In this document: piece after piece, positions 1 to 7,012 of the stretch
Numbering within the stretch: position 1 is the stretch's first letter
How the letters are laid out: the number at the start of each line of letters is the position of its first letter
Source: Ornithoclostridium faecigallinarum
GTDB lineage: Bacteria > Bacillota > Clostridia > Christensenellales > UBA3700
Direction: 5' to 3'
DNA: 35,183 nt
NCBI GenBank assembly: GCA_018713665.1
Contig: DVOI01000013.1
Coordinates: 1 to 35,183, forward strand
The notes under the pieces: generated by a model
Told to the model about the DNA's origin: nothing
The model's input: only the letters and a program-made list of their open reading frames with translations
Database searches by the model: none
Position numbers and translations under genes: made by a program

Positions 1-385
1 CATCCTCGTCGTCTTCGTCTTCCTCGTCGTCATCGAAGATGTCGCAGCTCGCTTCCTCGTCTTCGCCCTCGTCTTTTTTGTCTATGATCTTGGCGATGTC
101 TCCGAGCAGCGCGTCCAATTTTCGAGCGTTATCGTCCTTGCCGATCTCCGCGGTCGTCAGCTTGATCGGCAGCTTGTCCAGCTTGAACTTGTCCGTCAAA
201 TGCGCCGTCATCGCGTTGAGGAAGACCGTCAGCTCGTCTTTGGTGCCTTTGAACTTCATCTTGACGCCGTCGGCGCTTTGACTGAGATCGCTGACGCTCT
301 CCGTCTGCTTTGCCGCGTCCGTGATCTCGGCAATGAACTCTTTTGCGGCTTTTTGGTCGGATATCGTAAAACGTACTTCGAACAT
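1..385 (-). CDS. Partial hypothetical protein with acidic C-terminal tail
   Basis: The reading frame is open from an ATG at 385 to the left edge of the window (128 codons seen, no stop), so the C-terminus is missing. The start is supported by GGAGGA about 5 bases upstream (391-396) and by a promoter at 425-453. The first ~100 residues form a mixed charged domain starting MFEVRFTISD. From about residue 104 the chain becomes a run of Asp and Glu. I do not recognise the family. A small compact domain with an acidic tail could be a nucleic-acid mimic or a protein-protein adaptor, but nothing in the sequence decides this. It is divergently arranged with the ABC transporter operon. Confidence 0.75.
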   Translation of the reverse strand, partial: MFEVRFTISDQKAAKEFIAEITDAAKQTESVSDLSQSADGVKMKFKGTKDELTVFLNAMTAHLTDKFKLDKLPIKLTTAEIGKDDNARKLDALLGDIAKIIDKKDEGEDEEASCDIFDDDEEDEDDED

Positions 386-424
386 AATTTTCCTCCGTGG
401 CGCAAAAGCGCCGTCATCTTTTTT

Positions 425-453
425 ATTATACCACAGACGTTCGGCGCGCGCAA
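425..453 (-). promoter_or_regulatory. Sigma-A promoter of the leftmost partial gene
   Basis: On the minus strand TTGCGC (453-448) is separated by 17 bases from TATAAT (430-425), with TGG just before the -10, giving an extended -10. The leader then carries a short GGCGC-TTTT-GCGCC hairpin just upstream of the GGAGGA ribosome binding site. Confidence 0.7.
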
Positions 454-541
454 CGATATAACTTTTTATTGATAAATTGCCCGTCTTTCCCTCTTTTAGT
501 GCAAAAATGCGAAAAATTTTTGTGTTTTTGCGTCAAATCAC

Positions 542-570
542 TTTACTTCGCTAATGCAATAAAGTATAAT
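542..570 (+). promoter_or_regulatory. Sigma-A promoter of the amino-acid ABC operon
   Basis: TTTACT (542-547), a 17-base spacer, then TATAAT (565-570). It lies 29 bases before the ATG at 600, with AAGGAG at 588-593 as ribosome binding site. No terminator or riboswitch-like fold is visible in the short leader. Confidence 0.75.
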
Positions 571-599
571 GAGCATATCAACTCACAAGGAGTGTAATC

Positions 600-1484
600 A
601 TGAAAAAGAAAATCGTCATCGCGGCGGTGACCGTCGCACTTGTTTTGAGCATGGCATTCGTTTTCGCCGCCTGCGGCAATGGCGGCGAAGATCCCGGCAT
701 CCTCTTCGGCAAGGAATTGCTCCCGCTGACCGCGCAGGTCGACATCCTGCAAAATCTCGAGACAGGTTCCGCCGACATCGGCATCATGGACTCCGTCATG
801 GCAGGCCACTATCTCACCCACGGCAGCTATGTCGGCAAGATCGCCGCTCTCAACCTGTTCACCTTCCCTGCCGAGGAATACGGCATCGGCGCGAAGAAGG
901 GCAACGACGCACTGATCGGCAAGATCAACGAGGCGCTAATCGCGCTCGCCGCCGACGGCACTTTCGCCACGATAGCCTCCGAGTACGGTCTGCAAAACGA
1001 AGTCCTCGTCGCCGCCGACACCGCCAACCCCAAGGCGGACGCGACCGACGACAGCTGGGACAAGGTCGTCGCGGACGGCAAACTCGTCATCGGCTACACC
1101 GTGTTCGCGCCCATCGCCTATATGGAAGACAACACGCTCACCGGCTTTGACGTCAATCTTGCCGAGGCTGTCGTCGACTACCTCAACGAGACCTACGGAT
1201 CCACCGTCGAGATCGAGTGGGTGGAGATCGATTGGGCGACCAAGCAGACGCAGCTTGAAAACGGCACCCTCGACCTTGTCTGGAACGGCATGACTCTCAC
1301 CGACGAGGTGATGAACGGCATGTCCACCACCGTCCCCTATCTCGCCAACAGACAGACGCTGATCATCCGCAGCGCGGACGCCGAAAAATACGGCGATATG
1401 CGCTCCTTCTTCATCGCGGCAAAGGACGCGGTCGTCGCGGTCGAAAGCGGATCCGCCGCCGACCTTTTGATGAACATCGAGTGA
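600..1484 (+). CDS. Amino-acid ABC transporter substrate-binding lipoprotein, circularly permuted
   Basis: Extracytoplasmic solute receptor of the family-3 (polar amino acid) type, 294 residues. Residues 1-24 are a lipoprotein signal peptide with lipidated Cys25. The order of the mature domain is unusual. Residues 34-130 match what is normally the second half of lobe 2 plus the C-terminal helix (DILQNLETGSADIGIMDS, EEYGIGAKKG, ALAADGTFATIASEYG). A linker (131-152) leads into residues 153-265, which match the normal N-terminal lobe 1 (GKLVIGYTVFAPIAYM, GFDVNLAEA, NGTLDLVWNGMTLT). Residues 275-294 (AVVAVESGSAADLL) match the start of lobe 2, and the protein then stops. Joining the C-terminal end to residue 34 would restore the family order. 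The permease ATG follows one base after the stop, so truncation by frameshift is unlikely. The ligand is probably an amino acid; specificity is unknown. Confidence 0.88.
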   Translation: MKKKIVIAAVTVALVLSMAFVFAACGNGGEDPGILFGKELLPLTAQVDILQNLETGSADIGIMDSVMAGHYLTHGSYVGKIAALNLFTFPAEEYGIGAKKGNDALIGKINEALIALAADGTFATIASEYGLQNEVLVAADTANPKADATDDSWDKVVADGKLVIGYTVFAPIAYMEDNTLTGFDVNLAEAVVDYLNETYGSTVEIEWVEIDWATKQTQLENGTLDLVWNGMTLTDEVMNGMSTTVPYLANRQTLIIRSADAEKYGDMRSFFIAAKDAVVAVESGSAADLLMNIE

Positions 1485-1485
1485 C

Positions 1486-2166
1486 ATGTTCGCCGAAGTT
1501 CTGGAAAGATTCGCCGAAGGATTCGGCTATACGGTAGGGCTTTTCGCCGTCACGCTCGTGGCGGCGATACCTCTCGGCATCATCGTCGCGCTGTGCTCGA
1601 TCACCAAGTTCAAGCCCATTCGCTGGCTGACCAAGGTGTTCATTTGGGTCGTGCGCGGCACTCCCCTTTTGTTGCAGATCATCGTCGTCACATTCATCCC
1701 GTCGACGGTGTTTATGCTCGCCAACAAAGACCTCGCCGACTTTTTCGGCGTGAGCATCGTCGGGCTCAACTTCATCTTTGCCGCGGTCGCTTTCATCATC
1801 AACTACTCGGCATACTTCGCCGAGATCTTCCGCGGCGGCATCGAGGGCATCCCGAGAGGGCAGCACGAGGCGGCGCAGGTGCTGGGCATGAAACGCGGAC
1901 AGACGTTCTTCCGCATCATATTGCCGCAGGTCGTCAAGCGCATTTTGGCGCCCATCTCCAACGAAGTCATCACTTTGGTCAAGGACACATCGCTCGCGCG
2001 CGTCATCGGCGTGACGGAGCTGTTCATGGTCGCGTACAACGTCGTGACCACCGAAGCTATCATTTGGCCGCTGTTCTTCGCCGGGCTTTACTATCTGCTG
2101 TTCAACGGTATCTTGACGGTGCTCTTCCATGCGGCGGAGAAAAAACTCTCCTACTACAAGGTGTGA
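1486..2166 (+). CDS. Amino-acid ABC transporter permease
   Basis: Integral membrane subunit of the HisM/GlnP family, 226 residues, a usual length. It has several hydrophobic segments. The cytoplasmic coupling (EAA-like) loop reads GQHEAAQVLGMKRGQTFFRIILPQ, which docks on the ATPase. The N-terminal RGTPLLLQI motif is characteristic of polar amino acid permeases. It starts one base after the stop of the binding protein and is followed one base after its own stop by the ATPase, so the three are translationally coupled. A single permease implies a homodimer. Confidence 0.93.
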   Translation: MFAEVLERFAEGFGYTVGLFAVTLVAAIPLGIIVALCSITKFKPIRWLTKVFIWVVRGTPLLLQIIVVTFIPSTVFMLANKDLADFFGVSIVGLNFIFAAVAFIINYSAYFAEIFRGGIEGIPRGQHEAAQVLGMKRGQTFFRIILPQVVKRILAPISNEVITLVKDTSLARVIGVTELFMVAYNVVTTEAIIWPLFFAGLYYLLFNGILTVLFHAAEKKLSYYKV

Positions 2167-2167
2167 T

Positions 2168-3118
2168 ATGAACGACGAAAAGACTTTCAAAAGCGATTGC
2201 GAGCCGCTGCTCGTCGTCAAAGACCTGCGCAAGAGCTTTGGCGAAACTCAAGTGCTCAAAGGCGTGTCGTTCGAGTTGCACAAGGGCGAAGTCCTGTCGA
2301 TTATCGGCCCGTCCGGCGGCGGCAAGTCGACGCTGCTGCGCTGTCTCAACTTCCTCGAAACGCCCGAGGGCGGGACGATCGCGGTGGGCGGCGAGACGCT
2401 GTTCGACGCGTCCGCGAAGATAAGCGACAAAGAATCGGATCTGCGCACCAAGCGGCTGCATTTCGGGCTGGTTTTCCAATCGTTCAACCTCTTTCCCCAC
2501 TACAACGCGCTCGAAAACGTCGCGCTCGCGCCGAGTTTGCAGGGCGGCGACTACCGCAAAAAGCGCCGCGAAGCAAAAAAGAAAAACGCCGCGCTCTTGG
2601 CGGCGAAAAGACGTCAATTGCGGATACGCTTTTTCGCGCGGTGGCTGCACGAAAATCCGTTCAAACTTTGGGACGAGCTGGGCGCCGAACTCAAATTGCT
2701 CAAACATGAGCTGGGCGCGCAAGAAAACCCCGAAGCGGCGGAACTGCTCGCAAGGGTGGGACTCGCCGACAAGATGTACAACTATCCGTGCGAACTGTCG
2801 GGCGGACAGCAGCAGCGCGTCGCGATCGCGCGTGCGCTCGCGCTCAAACCGGACATACTCTGCTTTGACGAGCCGACGAGCGCGCTCGATCCCGAACTGA
2901 CCGGAGAAGTGCTCAAAGTCATCAAAGATCTCAAACAAGAGGACACGACGATGATCATCGTCACTCATGAGATGGAATTCGCGCGGCACGTCTCGGACAA
3001 AGTGCTGTTCGTCTCGGGCGGCATAATCGAGGAAGAGGGCACGCCCGAAGAGGTGTTCGGCTCGCCCAAGAGCGAAAAGACGAGAGCGTTCCTCTCCAAG
3101 ATGGAGGAGAAGATATGA
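2168..3118 (+). CDS. Amino-acid ABC transporter ATP-binding protein with basic insertion
   Basis: ATPase subunit of the GlnQ/HisP type that powers the transporter encoded just upstream. Walker A is GPSGGGKS (47-54), the Q-loop Gln is 104, the signature LSGGQ begins near 210, Walker B is ILCFDEP (230-236), the D-loop is SALD and the switch His lies in IVTHEMEF. At 316 residues it is about 70 longer than usual. The excess is a ~60-residue, Lys/Arg-rich helical insertion (about 127-188) between the Q-loop and the signature, starting YRKKRREAKKKN. The chosen ATG at 2168 overlaps the permease end; an upstream in-frame ATG at 2129 lies inside the permease gene and is unlikely. Confidence 0.92.
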   Translation: MNDEKTFKSDCEPLLVVKDLRKSFGETQVLKGVSFELHKGEVLSIIGPSGGGKSTLLRCLNFLETPEGGTIAVGGETLFDASAKISDKESDLRTKRLHFGLVFQSFNLFPHYNALENVALAPSLQGGDYRKKRREAKKKNAALLAAKRRQLRIRFFARWLHENPFKLWDELGAELKLLKHELGAQENPEAAELLARVGLADKMYNYPCELSGGQQQRVAIARALALKPDILCFDEPTSALDPELTGEVLKVIKDLKQEDTTMIIVTHEMEFARHVSDKVLFVSGGIIEEEGTPEEVFGSPKSEKTRAFLSKMEEKI

Positions 3119-3402
3119 GCGGCACAAAGGACAACCTCGACGCGCTGTACGACGCGCTCGCGGCGCTGACCGACCCCGCCGACGTCAAAGCCCTGCTTGC
3201 CGACCTGTGCACTGCCGGAGAGACGGAGCAGATGGCGTGCCGTCTGCGCGCGGCGATGCTTTTGCTCGACGGCAAGACCTACTCGCAGATCACCGAGGAG
3301 ACGGACATCTCGTCGGCGACGCTGTCGCGTGTTTCCAATTGCGTGAGACGCGGTTCGGGAGGCTATTCAAAGGTGTGGCAAAACATGCACGGCGAAGATT
3401 GA
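3115..3402 (+). CDS. YerC/YecD-type TrpR-related DNA-binding protein
   Basis: Small 95-residue helix-turn-helix protein of the Trp-repressor superfamily, matching the Firmicutes YerC/YecD group. The conserved stretch AGETEQMACRLRAAMLL (34-50) precedes the helix-turn-helix (about 55-76: YSQITEETDISSATLSRVS), followed by the typical GGYSKVW end. Its ATG overlaps the ATPase stop by four bases (ATGA), so it is translated from the transporter mRNA. This suggests it responds to, or controls, uptake or synthesis of the transported amino acid; the DNA target and ligand are not evident from the sequence. Confidence 0.9.
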   Translation: MSGTKDNLDALYDALAALTDPADVKALLADLCTAGETEQMACRLRAAMLLLDGKTYSQITEETDISSATLSRVSNCVRRGSGGYSKVWQNMHGED

Positions 3403-3435
3403 TTTCCCTGCCCGTGTCGATAAAACAAAAAAATT

Positions 3436-3464
3436 ACGCCCGTATGCAGACCGCATACGGGCGT
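3436..3464. terminator. Bidirectional intrinsic terminator
   Basis: A perfect 12-bp stem ACGCCCGTATGC / GCATACGGGCGT with a 5-base loop. On the minus strand it is followed by AA and then seven T, a strong terminator for the zinc-ribbon gene. On the plus strand it is followed by a weaker T-rich tract (CTTTCATTT) ending the ABC operon. It is placed between two convergent genes. Confidence 0.9.
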
Positions 3465-3476
3465 CTTTCATTTGCG

Positions 3477-4040
3477 TCACAGCCTCGTTCCGCACTTGTC
3501 GCAAAACTCGGAATCGGCGCTCTTGACCGGCGCTCCGCAGCTCGGGCACCGTCCGTGTTCGGCAGCCCCTTCGGTGAATTCCTTTTCTTTGCGCTGCTGT
3601 ATCTCAATGATTTTCTTGTAGCACTCGGGCATGTTGTCCGCGGTCATCCCCATGTTGATCGCAGCCGCGGCATTGAAGTACGGCGCCGCCTCCTCCCAAG
3701 CCTCTTCGTCGGTCATCTCGATGTCGTCCCTGACAATCATCACGTCGCCGACGACGCGATAGCCTGCGAGATTGCCGGTATCTATCAGCTTTTGCGCCGC
3801 CTCGCGCTCGTTGGACGCAAAGGCGAACAGCATGAATATCGGCATCTTGCCCTTGAGCTTGACCGCTTGAACCGCGTGGCACAGTTGCATGCACGCGCCG
3901 TACTTTGCGAGCACGATCATCGCAGGCACCGCCGGAATTATCAACAGCGCAAGCACCATGAACACCTTGCGCAGCGTGTTCAGCTTTTTGAGTCTGCCCT
4001 CGAGATCGGGCACGATGTCTTTGAGGTTGATTTGTCTCAT
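3477..4040 (-). CDS. Zinc-ribbon membrane protein of unknown function
   Basis: 187 residues. One hydrophobic segment lies at about 25-45, followed by a soluble domain, and the C-terminus is a zinc ribbon: CPSCGAP (165-171) with CDKCGTRL (180-187) as the second Cys pair. I do not recognise a specific family. The architecture of one membrane anchor plus terminal zinc ribbon is common in uncharacterised Firmicutes proteins. The start at 4040 is supported by AAAGGAGGAAAAT immediately upstream. It is the last gene of the probable GH30-sir2 transcript and ends at the terminator at 3436-3464. Confidence 0.8.
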   Translation of the reverse strand: MRQINLKDIVPDLEGRLKKLNTLRKVFMVLALLIIPAVPAMIVLAKYGACMQLCHAVQAVKLKGKMPIFMLFAFASNEREAAQKLIDTGNLAGYRVVGDVMIVRDDIEMTDEEAWEEAAPYFNAAAAINMGMTADNMPECYKKIIEIQQRKEKEFTEGAAEHGRCPSCGAPVKSADSEFCDKCGTRL

Positions 4041-4062
4041 ATTTTCCTCCTTTAGAAAGAGT

Positions 4063-4785
4063 CTACACTTCGCAGGCGGAGAGTATCTCCCCCACGTTGC
4101 CGTGTATCACGAGGTCGGCGCGCGATTCCGCCGCCAGCCTGTCGCGGTTGATTAAGACGAGCGCGTCGCCGCCGAAGAAATTGATCAAGTTCGCCGCCGG
4201 ATAGACCGAAAGCGACGTGCCTGCGACGATCAACGTCTTCGCGTTTGCGATCGCCGCGATTGCGCCTTCGACCGTCTCCTCGTTGAGCGGCTCGCCGTAA
4301 AGCACTACGTCCGGCTTGACAATGCCGCCGCACTCGCAATGCGGCACGCCGTCGCTCGAGCGCACGCGGTCAACGTCATAGCTCTTGCCGCAGTCGAGAC
4401 AGCGGTTGCGCATCACGCTGCCGTGCAACTCATACACCTTTTTGCTGCCGGCGGCGGTATGAAGTCCGTCAATGTTTTGGGTGACGACCGCGTCGACGAG
4501 CCCCGCTCTCTCCCACTCCGCGCAAAGCGTGTGCGCGGGGTTCGGCTTGCAGTCGAGACAGCACAAGATTGCCGAGCGGTAGAAGTCGAAAAACTCCTTT
4601 GTGTGCGAAAAGAAAAAGCGCCGCGACAGCATCTCCTCGGGCGGATAGGCGCTCCTGCGCGCATACAGCCCGTCGGGCGAACGAAAGTCGGGGATGCCGC
4701 TCTCGGTCGACACGCCGGCGCCGCCGAAGAACACGACGCCGCCGCGCGCTGTCAACCTTGACAATTTTGCAATCTCGTCCATCAT
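4063..4785 (-). CDS. Sir2-family NAD-dependent protein deacylase
   Basis: Sirtuin, 240 residues, the usual bacterial size. It removes acyl groups from lysine using NAD+. Visible signatures are GGAGVSTESGIPDFRS (21-36) for NAD binding, TQNIDGLH (102-109), catalytic His121 in ELHGS, and a structural zinc site with Cys129, Cys132, Cys150 and Cys152. The spacing of the last pair is CxC rather than the common CxxC. GTSLSVYPAANL follows in the NAD-binding fold. Its ATG overlaps the stop of the glycosidase gene (ATGA), so it depends on that gene for translation. There is no obvious functional link between the two; they may simply share a promoter. Confidence 0.95.
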   Translation of the reverse strand: MMDEIAKLSRLTARGGVVFFGGAGVSTESGIPDFRSPDGLYARRSAYPPEEMLSRRFFFSHTKEFFDFYRSAILCCLDCKPNPAHTLCAEWERAGLVDAVVTQNIDGLHTAAGSKKVYELHGSVMRNRCLDCGKSYDVDRVRSSDGVPHCECGGIVKPDVVLYGEPLNEETVEGAIAAIANAKTLIVAGTSLSVYPAANLINFFGGDALVLINRDRLAAESRADLVIHGNVGEILSACEV

Positions 4786-6425
4786 TGCGCCGCCGGGAAG
4801 ACGAACGTCGTCACGCTGTCCTTGGCAAGGGGCAGACTGCCGTCAAAGACGAAGTCGCTCTCCGCCCACTTGTCCGTCTGCGTAGTGCGCGTGACCTGCA
4901 CGCTCGTGCCGTCGAACTTGTCCATGCCGTTGAGTTTGAGATCCTTGGCGCCGCCGTCGTTGACGACGATTGCTACCACCGTGCCGTCCGGCTTGACGAA
5001 CACGCCGATGTCTACGCCCGCCCAACCGGTCAGGTCGGAGATTGCGCTCTCGACGCGGACGTCGCCGGGGTCGAGGAAGCGTGTAATCTGTCCCATCGTG
5101 TAGTAGCGGTTGAGCACCCACACCTTGGGATCGCGATCGGTGCTCCAATAGACGAGTCCGTCGTTGTAGCCTCCGGCGGCGACGGACAGCCACCAGCTCC
5201 ATTCGGTCGCGTCGATCATCGTCAGATCGCGCAAGATGACCTTGGCGAGGAACATGCCGCTCTCGATTGTGTCGTACTCGCCGCTCTCCATCTCGCAGAA
5301 CTCGGTCGCTGTGACTTCGAGCTCGGGGTAATTCTTCTCCATGAACGATGCGAACTTTTTCCTTGCCGAAACGCTGTCGTTCGCGCTGTAAGTGTGCGTC
5401 GAAATCTCGCCCAATTCGTCGAAGTAGTCGTACTTGCTCATCTCTTCGAGATAGTCGGCGACGTCGACGTCGAACGGCTCGAACAGATAGTTGCCGCACT
5501 CGAACGCGTCAAAGCGGAAGTTCGTGCCGTGCTCCTCGTTGTATGCGGTCAATACGTTCCAGAATACGTCGTAGAACTTTGCCAGCACTTCGGGGTCGTA
5601 GTGGCAGCCCTCCTGCGACGCGTCGGGACCGCCCCACTTCCATTGCGGCTCGTTGACCGGGCTGATCCAAATCTCGATGCCCTTGTCGAGCAGGTCGTAC
5701 TTGTCGACAAGCCCCTCGACGCAGATCATCAAATATTCGCTGTAAATTTGATAAAATTCGGGTTTGAGGTTGTTTTGATACTCATACGCGCCCGTGCACA
5801 TGCCCGATTCGGTCATCAGATAGTGCGGCGAGTTGGAGAAGAACACCACCTTGTCGATATGCCCCTTGTCGAGCGCCTGCTTGAAGAGGTTTTGCACCGC
5901 CGCGTCCTTTTCGAAGTCGTAATTGTTCACGTCGAGGAAGTCCTCGGGCGCTTTGTAATTCTCGGCGACAAAGAAGCTCTCCGCGCGCCTGTTGGGGTCG
6001 AACCAGTCGTTGCTGTACGGCACCTTGTCGTCAAGCACGCTGTCCTTGGAACCTCCGCCTATGTTGTAGCGGAAGATGTTGAGCTGCAGACCGCTGTCGC
6101 CGTAGAGCATCTCGATCGCCTGCTCGCCTTCGGCGGCGTTTTCCGCCTTGCCCAATTCCTGATATATCCATGCCGACGACGCGCCGAATCCGCCCAACTT
6201 CTGATGCTCGGCATTGATGTCGACATTGACGCGCAGCGGCGCGTATGCGGCAATCGAATATATCGACAGAGCCAAGATTGTGACAATCGCGAGGACGGCG
6301 ACCACTATGCCGACGACCTTGCCTATTCTGCGCGACCTCTCGGGGGTGAAGAACGCCTTGATCCGACTCAAAAACGACGGCTTGGCGGCGGTCTCCGCAT
6401 TGTTGTTTTTTGTTTCCATGTTCAT
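4782..6425 (-). CDS. Membrane-anchored GH30-family glycoside hydrolase
   Basis: 547 residues. A basic cytoplasmic N-terminus is followed by one transmembrane helix (about 36-59), which would place the catalytic domain outside the cell as a signal-anchored enzyme. The domain begins with QKLGGFGASSAW, typical of GH30. The acid/base Glu259 lies in SPVNEPQWKW, and the likely nucleophile Glu375 lies in VTATEFCEME. GH30 acts on beta-linked polysaccharides such as xylan, beta-1,6-glucan or beta-1,6-galactan; the NEPQWKW and QEGCHY context resembles the galactanase-like group, but the substrate cannot be fixed from sequence. The start could also be the second ATG (6419), which sits better behind the GAGGGAG ribosome binding site. 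Confidence 0.87.
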   Translation of the reverse strand: MNMETKNNNAETAAKPSFLSRIKAFFTPERSRRIGKVVGIVVAVLAIVTILALSIYSIAAYAPLRVNVDINAEHQKLGGFGASSAWIYQELGKAENAAEGEQAIEMLYGDSGLQLNIFRYNIGGGSKDSVLDDKVPYSNDWFDPNRRAESFFVAENYKAPEDFLDVNNYDFEKDAAVQNLFKQALDKGHIDKVVFFSNSPHYLMTESGMCTGAYEYQNNLKPEFYQIYSEYLMICVEGLVDKYDLLDKGIEIWISPVNEPQWKWGGPDASQEGCHYDPEVLAKFYDVFWNVLTAYNEEHGTNFRFDAFECGNYLFEPFDVDVADYLEEMSKYDYFDELGEISTHTYSANDSVSARKKFASFMEKNYPELEVTATEFCEMESGEYDTIESGMFLAKVILRDLTMIDATEWSWWLSVAAGGYNDGLVYWSTDRDPKVWVLNRYYTMGQITRFLDPGDVRVESAISDLTGWAGVDIGVFVKPDGTVVAIVVNDGGAKDLKLNGMDKFDGTSVQVTRTTQTDKWAESDFVFDGSLPLAKDSVTTFVFPAAQ

Positions 6426-6460
6426 AACTCCCTCTCGGGCATACGCCCATTGATGATTTA

Positions 6461-6489
6461 ATTATAATATAAAATGCGGACGATTGCAA
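6461..6489 (-). promoter_or_regulatory. Sigma-A promoter of the GH30-sir2-zinc-ribbon transcript
   Basis: On the minus strand TTGCAA (6489-6484), 17 bases, TATAAT (6466-6461). A GGGC-ATAC-GCCC inverted repeat (6440-6451) follows in the leader just upstream of the ribosome binding site. No terminator separates the upstream ybaK gene, so readthrough is possible. Confidence 0.65.
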
Positions 6490-6535
6490 CATTCATTTTG
6501 TGCCGCACCGTCCGCTTTTGTGAATATTTTGAAAT

Positions 6536-7012
6536 TCAATTTTTGTCCGCCGCTATCTCCGCGAACGCCGCGCCGCACGCCGCCGCGAGCGCCTTCGGCG
6601 ACAGCTCGATCTGATGACCGACCTTGCCGGCGCTGACGACAATCGCGTCAAAACCCTCGGCGGACGCGTCGATGAAGGTCGGGAATGTCTTTTTCATACC
6701 GATCGGCGAACAGCCACCGTGGATGTAGCCCGTCAGCGGCAGCAACTTCTTTTGCGGAATCATCGCGACCGCCTTTACTCCCGCCGCGCGCGCAGCCGCC
6801 TTGAGGTCGAGCGTCTTGCCGACGGGCACGACGAAGACGAAGTTGTGCCTCTCTCCGCCCTCTGTGACGAGCGTCTTGAACACCCTTTCCTCCGGGATGC
6901 CGACCATTCTTGCGACAGTCTCGCCGTCGGTCACGGAGTTGTCGTACTCGTGCGGAACATAGTCGATATGCGCGGCGTCGAGCAGGCGCATGACGTTGGT
7001 CTTGTTCATCAT
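6536..7012 (-). CDS. ybaK: YbaK/EbsC-family Cys-tRNA(Pro) deacylase
   Basis: 158 residues, full length for the YbaK family of aminoacyl-tRNA trans-editing enzymes that hydrolyse Cys mischarged on tRNA(Pro). Typical features are the N-terminal LLDAAHIDYVPHEYD, the VFKTLVTEG segment, the invariant Lys region VPVGKTLDLKAAA and the GYIHGGCSPIGMKK motif. Its ATG overlaps the stop of the epimerase-like gene by four bases and has AAGGTGAG just upstream, so it is the last gene of a coupled MATE-epimerase-ybaK transcript. Confidence 0.94.
   Translation of the reverse strand: MMNKTNVMRLLDAAHIDYVPHEYDNSVTDGETVARMVGIPEERVFKTLVTEGGERHNFVFVVPVGKTLDLKAAARAAGVKAVAMIPQKKLLPLTGYIHGGCSPIGMKKTFPTFIDASAEGFDAIVVSAGKVGHQIELSPKALAAACGAAFAEIAADKN

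Noticed and set aside
600..1490. The binding-protein gene as a frameshifted or truncated pseudogene
   Set aside because: The missing half of lobe 2 is present at the N-terminus, the signal peptide is intact and the permease starts one base after the stop, so permutation explains the sequence better than truncation.
1411..2232. 273-codon minus-strand open frame opposite the ABC permease
   Set aside because: The plus strand clearly encodes a permease with family motifs; the antisense product is a charged, low-complexity shadow.
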